DNA of 64,000 bases, taken from the NCBI RefSeq assembly GCF_009862265.1, contig NZ_WWGX01000044.1, positions 1 to 64,000 on the forward strand. The letters run 5' to 3'. The DNA comes from Streptomyces sp. SID8352. GTDB taxonomy: Bacteria > Actinomycetota > Actinomycetes > Streptomycetales > Streptomycetaceae. The notes below the pieces were generated by a model, which saw nothing but the letters and a program-made list of their open reading frames with translations, did not search any database and had not been told where the DNA came from. The position numbers were made by a program, and so were the translations under genes. Every line of letters starts with the position of its first letter. Within the stretch, counting starts at the first letter, position 1. Shown here in pieces: positions 63,568 to 64,000 of this stretch.

Positions 63568-64000
63568 GTGACTGAGATCGAGATCGGGCGCGGCAAGCGC
63601 GGCCGGCGGGCGTACGCCTTCGACGACATCGCCGTCGTCCCCAGCCGCCGGACCCGGGACCCGAAGGAGGTCTCGATCGCCTGGCAGATCGACGCCTACC
63701 GCTTCGAGCTGCCCTTCCTGGCCGCCCCCATGGACTCGGTCGTCTCCCCGGCCACCGCCATCCGCATCGGCGAGCTGGGCGGTCTCGGAGTGCTGAACCT
63801 GGAAGGGCTCTGGACCCGCTACGAGGACCCGCAGCCGCTGCTCGACGAGGTGGCGGGGCTGGACGCCGCCGCCGCCAACCGGCGCCTCCAGGAGATCTAC
63901 TCCGCCCCGATCAAGGAGGAGCTGATCGGCCTGCGCATCAAGGAGGTGCGCGACTCGGGCGTGGTCACCGCCGCCGCGCTCTCCCCGCAGCGCACCGCCC
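63568..64000 (+). CDS. guaB3: GuaB3 family IMP dehydrogenase-related protein (3' end outside window)
   Basis: The frame is open to the window edge (144 codons). It starts at a GTG and reads MTEIEIGRGKRGRRAYAFDD, then IAVVPSRRTRDPKEVSIAWQ and ELPFLAAPMDSVVSPATAI, as in the actinobacterial GuaB3 paralogues without CBS domains. Catalytic residues lie beyond the window. GuaB3 proteins have long lacked a clear role, and some may act in purine recycling. AGGGAAAGG is upstream. Confidence 0.93.
   Translation, partial: MTEIEIGRGKRGRRAYAFDDIAVVPSRRTRDPKEVSIAWQIDAYRFELPFLAAPMDSVVSPATAIRIGELGGLGVLNLEGLWTRYEDPQPLLDEVAGLDAAAANRRLQEIYSAPIKEELIGLRIKEVRDSGVVTAAALSPQRTA

Overview
The window is a GC-rich actinobacterial chromosome segment that looks like Streptomyces. 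It carries the S10-spc-alpha ribosomal protein cluster, then glmM, coaA, glmS, acpS, nnr, alr, the tsaE/tsaB/rimI/tsaD genes, groES-groEL1, a WhiB-like gene, bldM, an SigD/ShbA-like ECF sigma factor and guaB. This order matches the core of Streptomyces chromosomes. GTG starts are frequent, start and stop codons often overlap, and bldM has an exact match to a sigma-BldN promoter.

Layout. (1) 1-5204 is accessory DNA: the 3' part of a repeat-rich cell-wall-anchored surface protein, a small cupin protein, a YhiM-like (DUF2776) membrane protein flanked by a repeated hairpin element and an apparent IS256-type transposase remnant, and a small membrane protein whose reading frame is broken at a 7-bp tandem repeat. 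(2) 5205-22150 is the ribosomal protein superoperon from rpsJ to rplQ, with secY, adk, map, infA and rpoA. truA follows. (3) 23109-33721 is an accessory block between truA and rplM. It holds a poly-gamma-glutamate (PGA) type capsule cluster: CapA-like lipoprotein, a large duplicated Cache/HAMP-type membrane protein without an output domain, PgsB with a long disordered tail, PgsC, and an NlpC/P60 hydrolase. A divergent lipoprotein resembles PGA hydrolases. A membrane-anchored hypothetical protein and a GT87-type glycosyltransferase close the block. (4) 33929-47834 holds rplM-rpsI and cell-envelope and cofactor genes. (5) 47835-54773 holds an intergenic region with short tandem repeats, a probable iron-box-controlled 53-residue ORF, the t6A tRNA modification genes, a methyltransferase and a polysaccharide deacetylase. 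(6) 54898-57150 is groES-groEL1 under two CIRCE operators. (7) 57601-64000 holds an SDR, a LysR regulator, a WhiB-like protein, bldM, the ECF sigma factor, guaB and the start of a guaB paralogue.

How the genes work together. Most of the window makes the translation and protein export machinery, plus enzymes feeding peptidoglycan: GlmM and GlmS for UDP-GlcNAc, Alr for D-alanine. The developmental regulators near the right end are the usual Streptomyces neighbours. The most unusual system is the PGA-type cluster at 23109-31180. It combines recognisable PgsB, PgsC and CapA proteins with a tandem sensor-like membrane protein that has no kinase or other output domain. A palindrome overlaps that protein's likely promoter, and a 10-bp sequence is shared with the other end of the cluster.

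All calls come from reading the sequence and from remembered family features. No database search was run.
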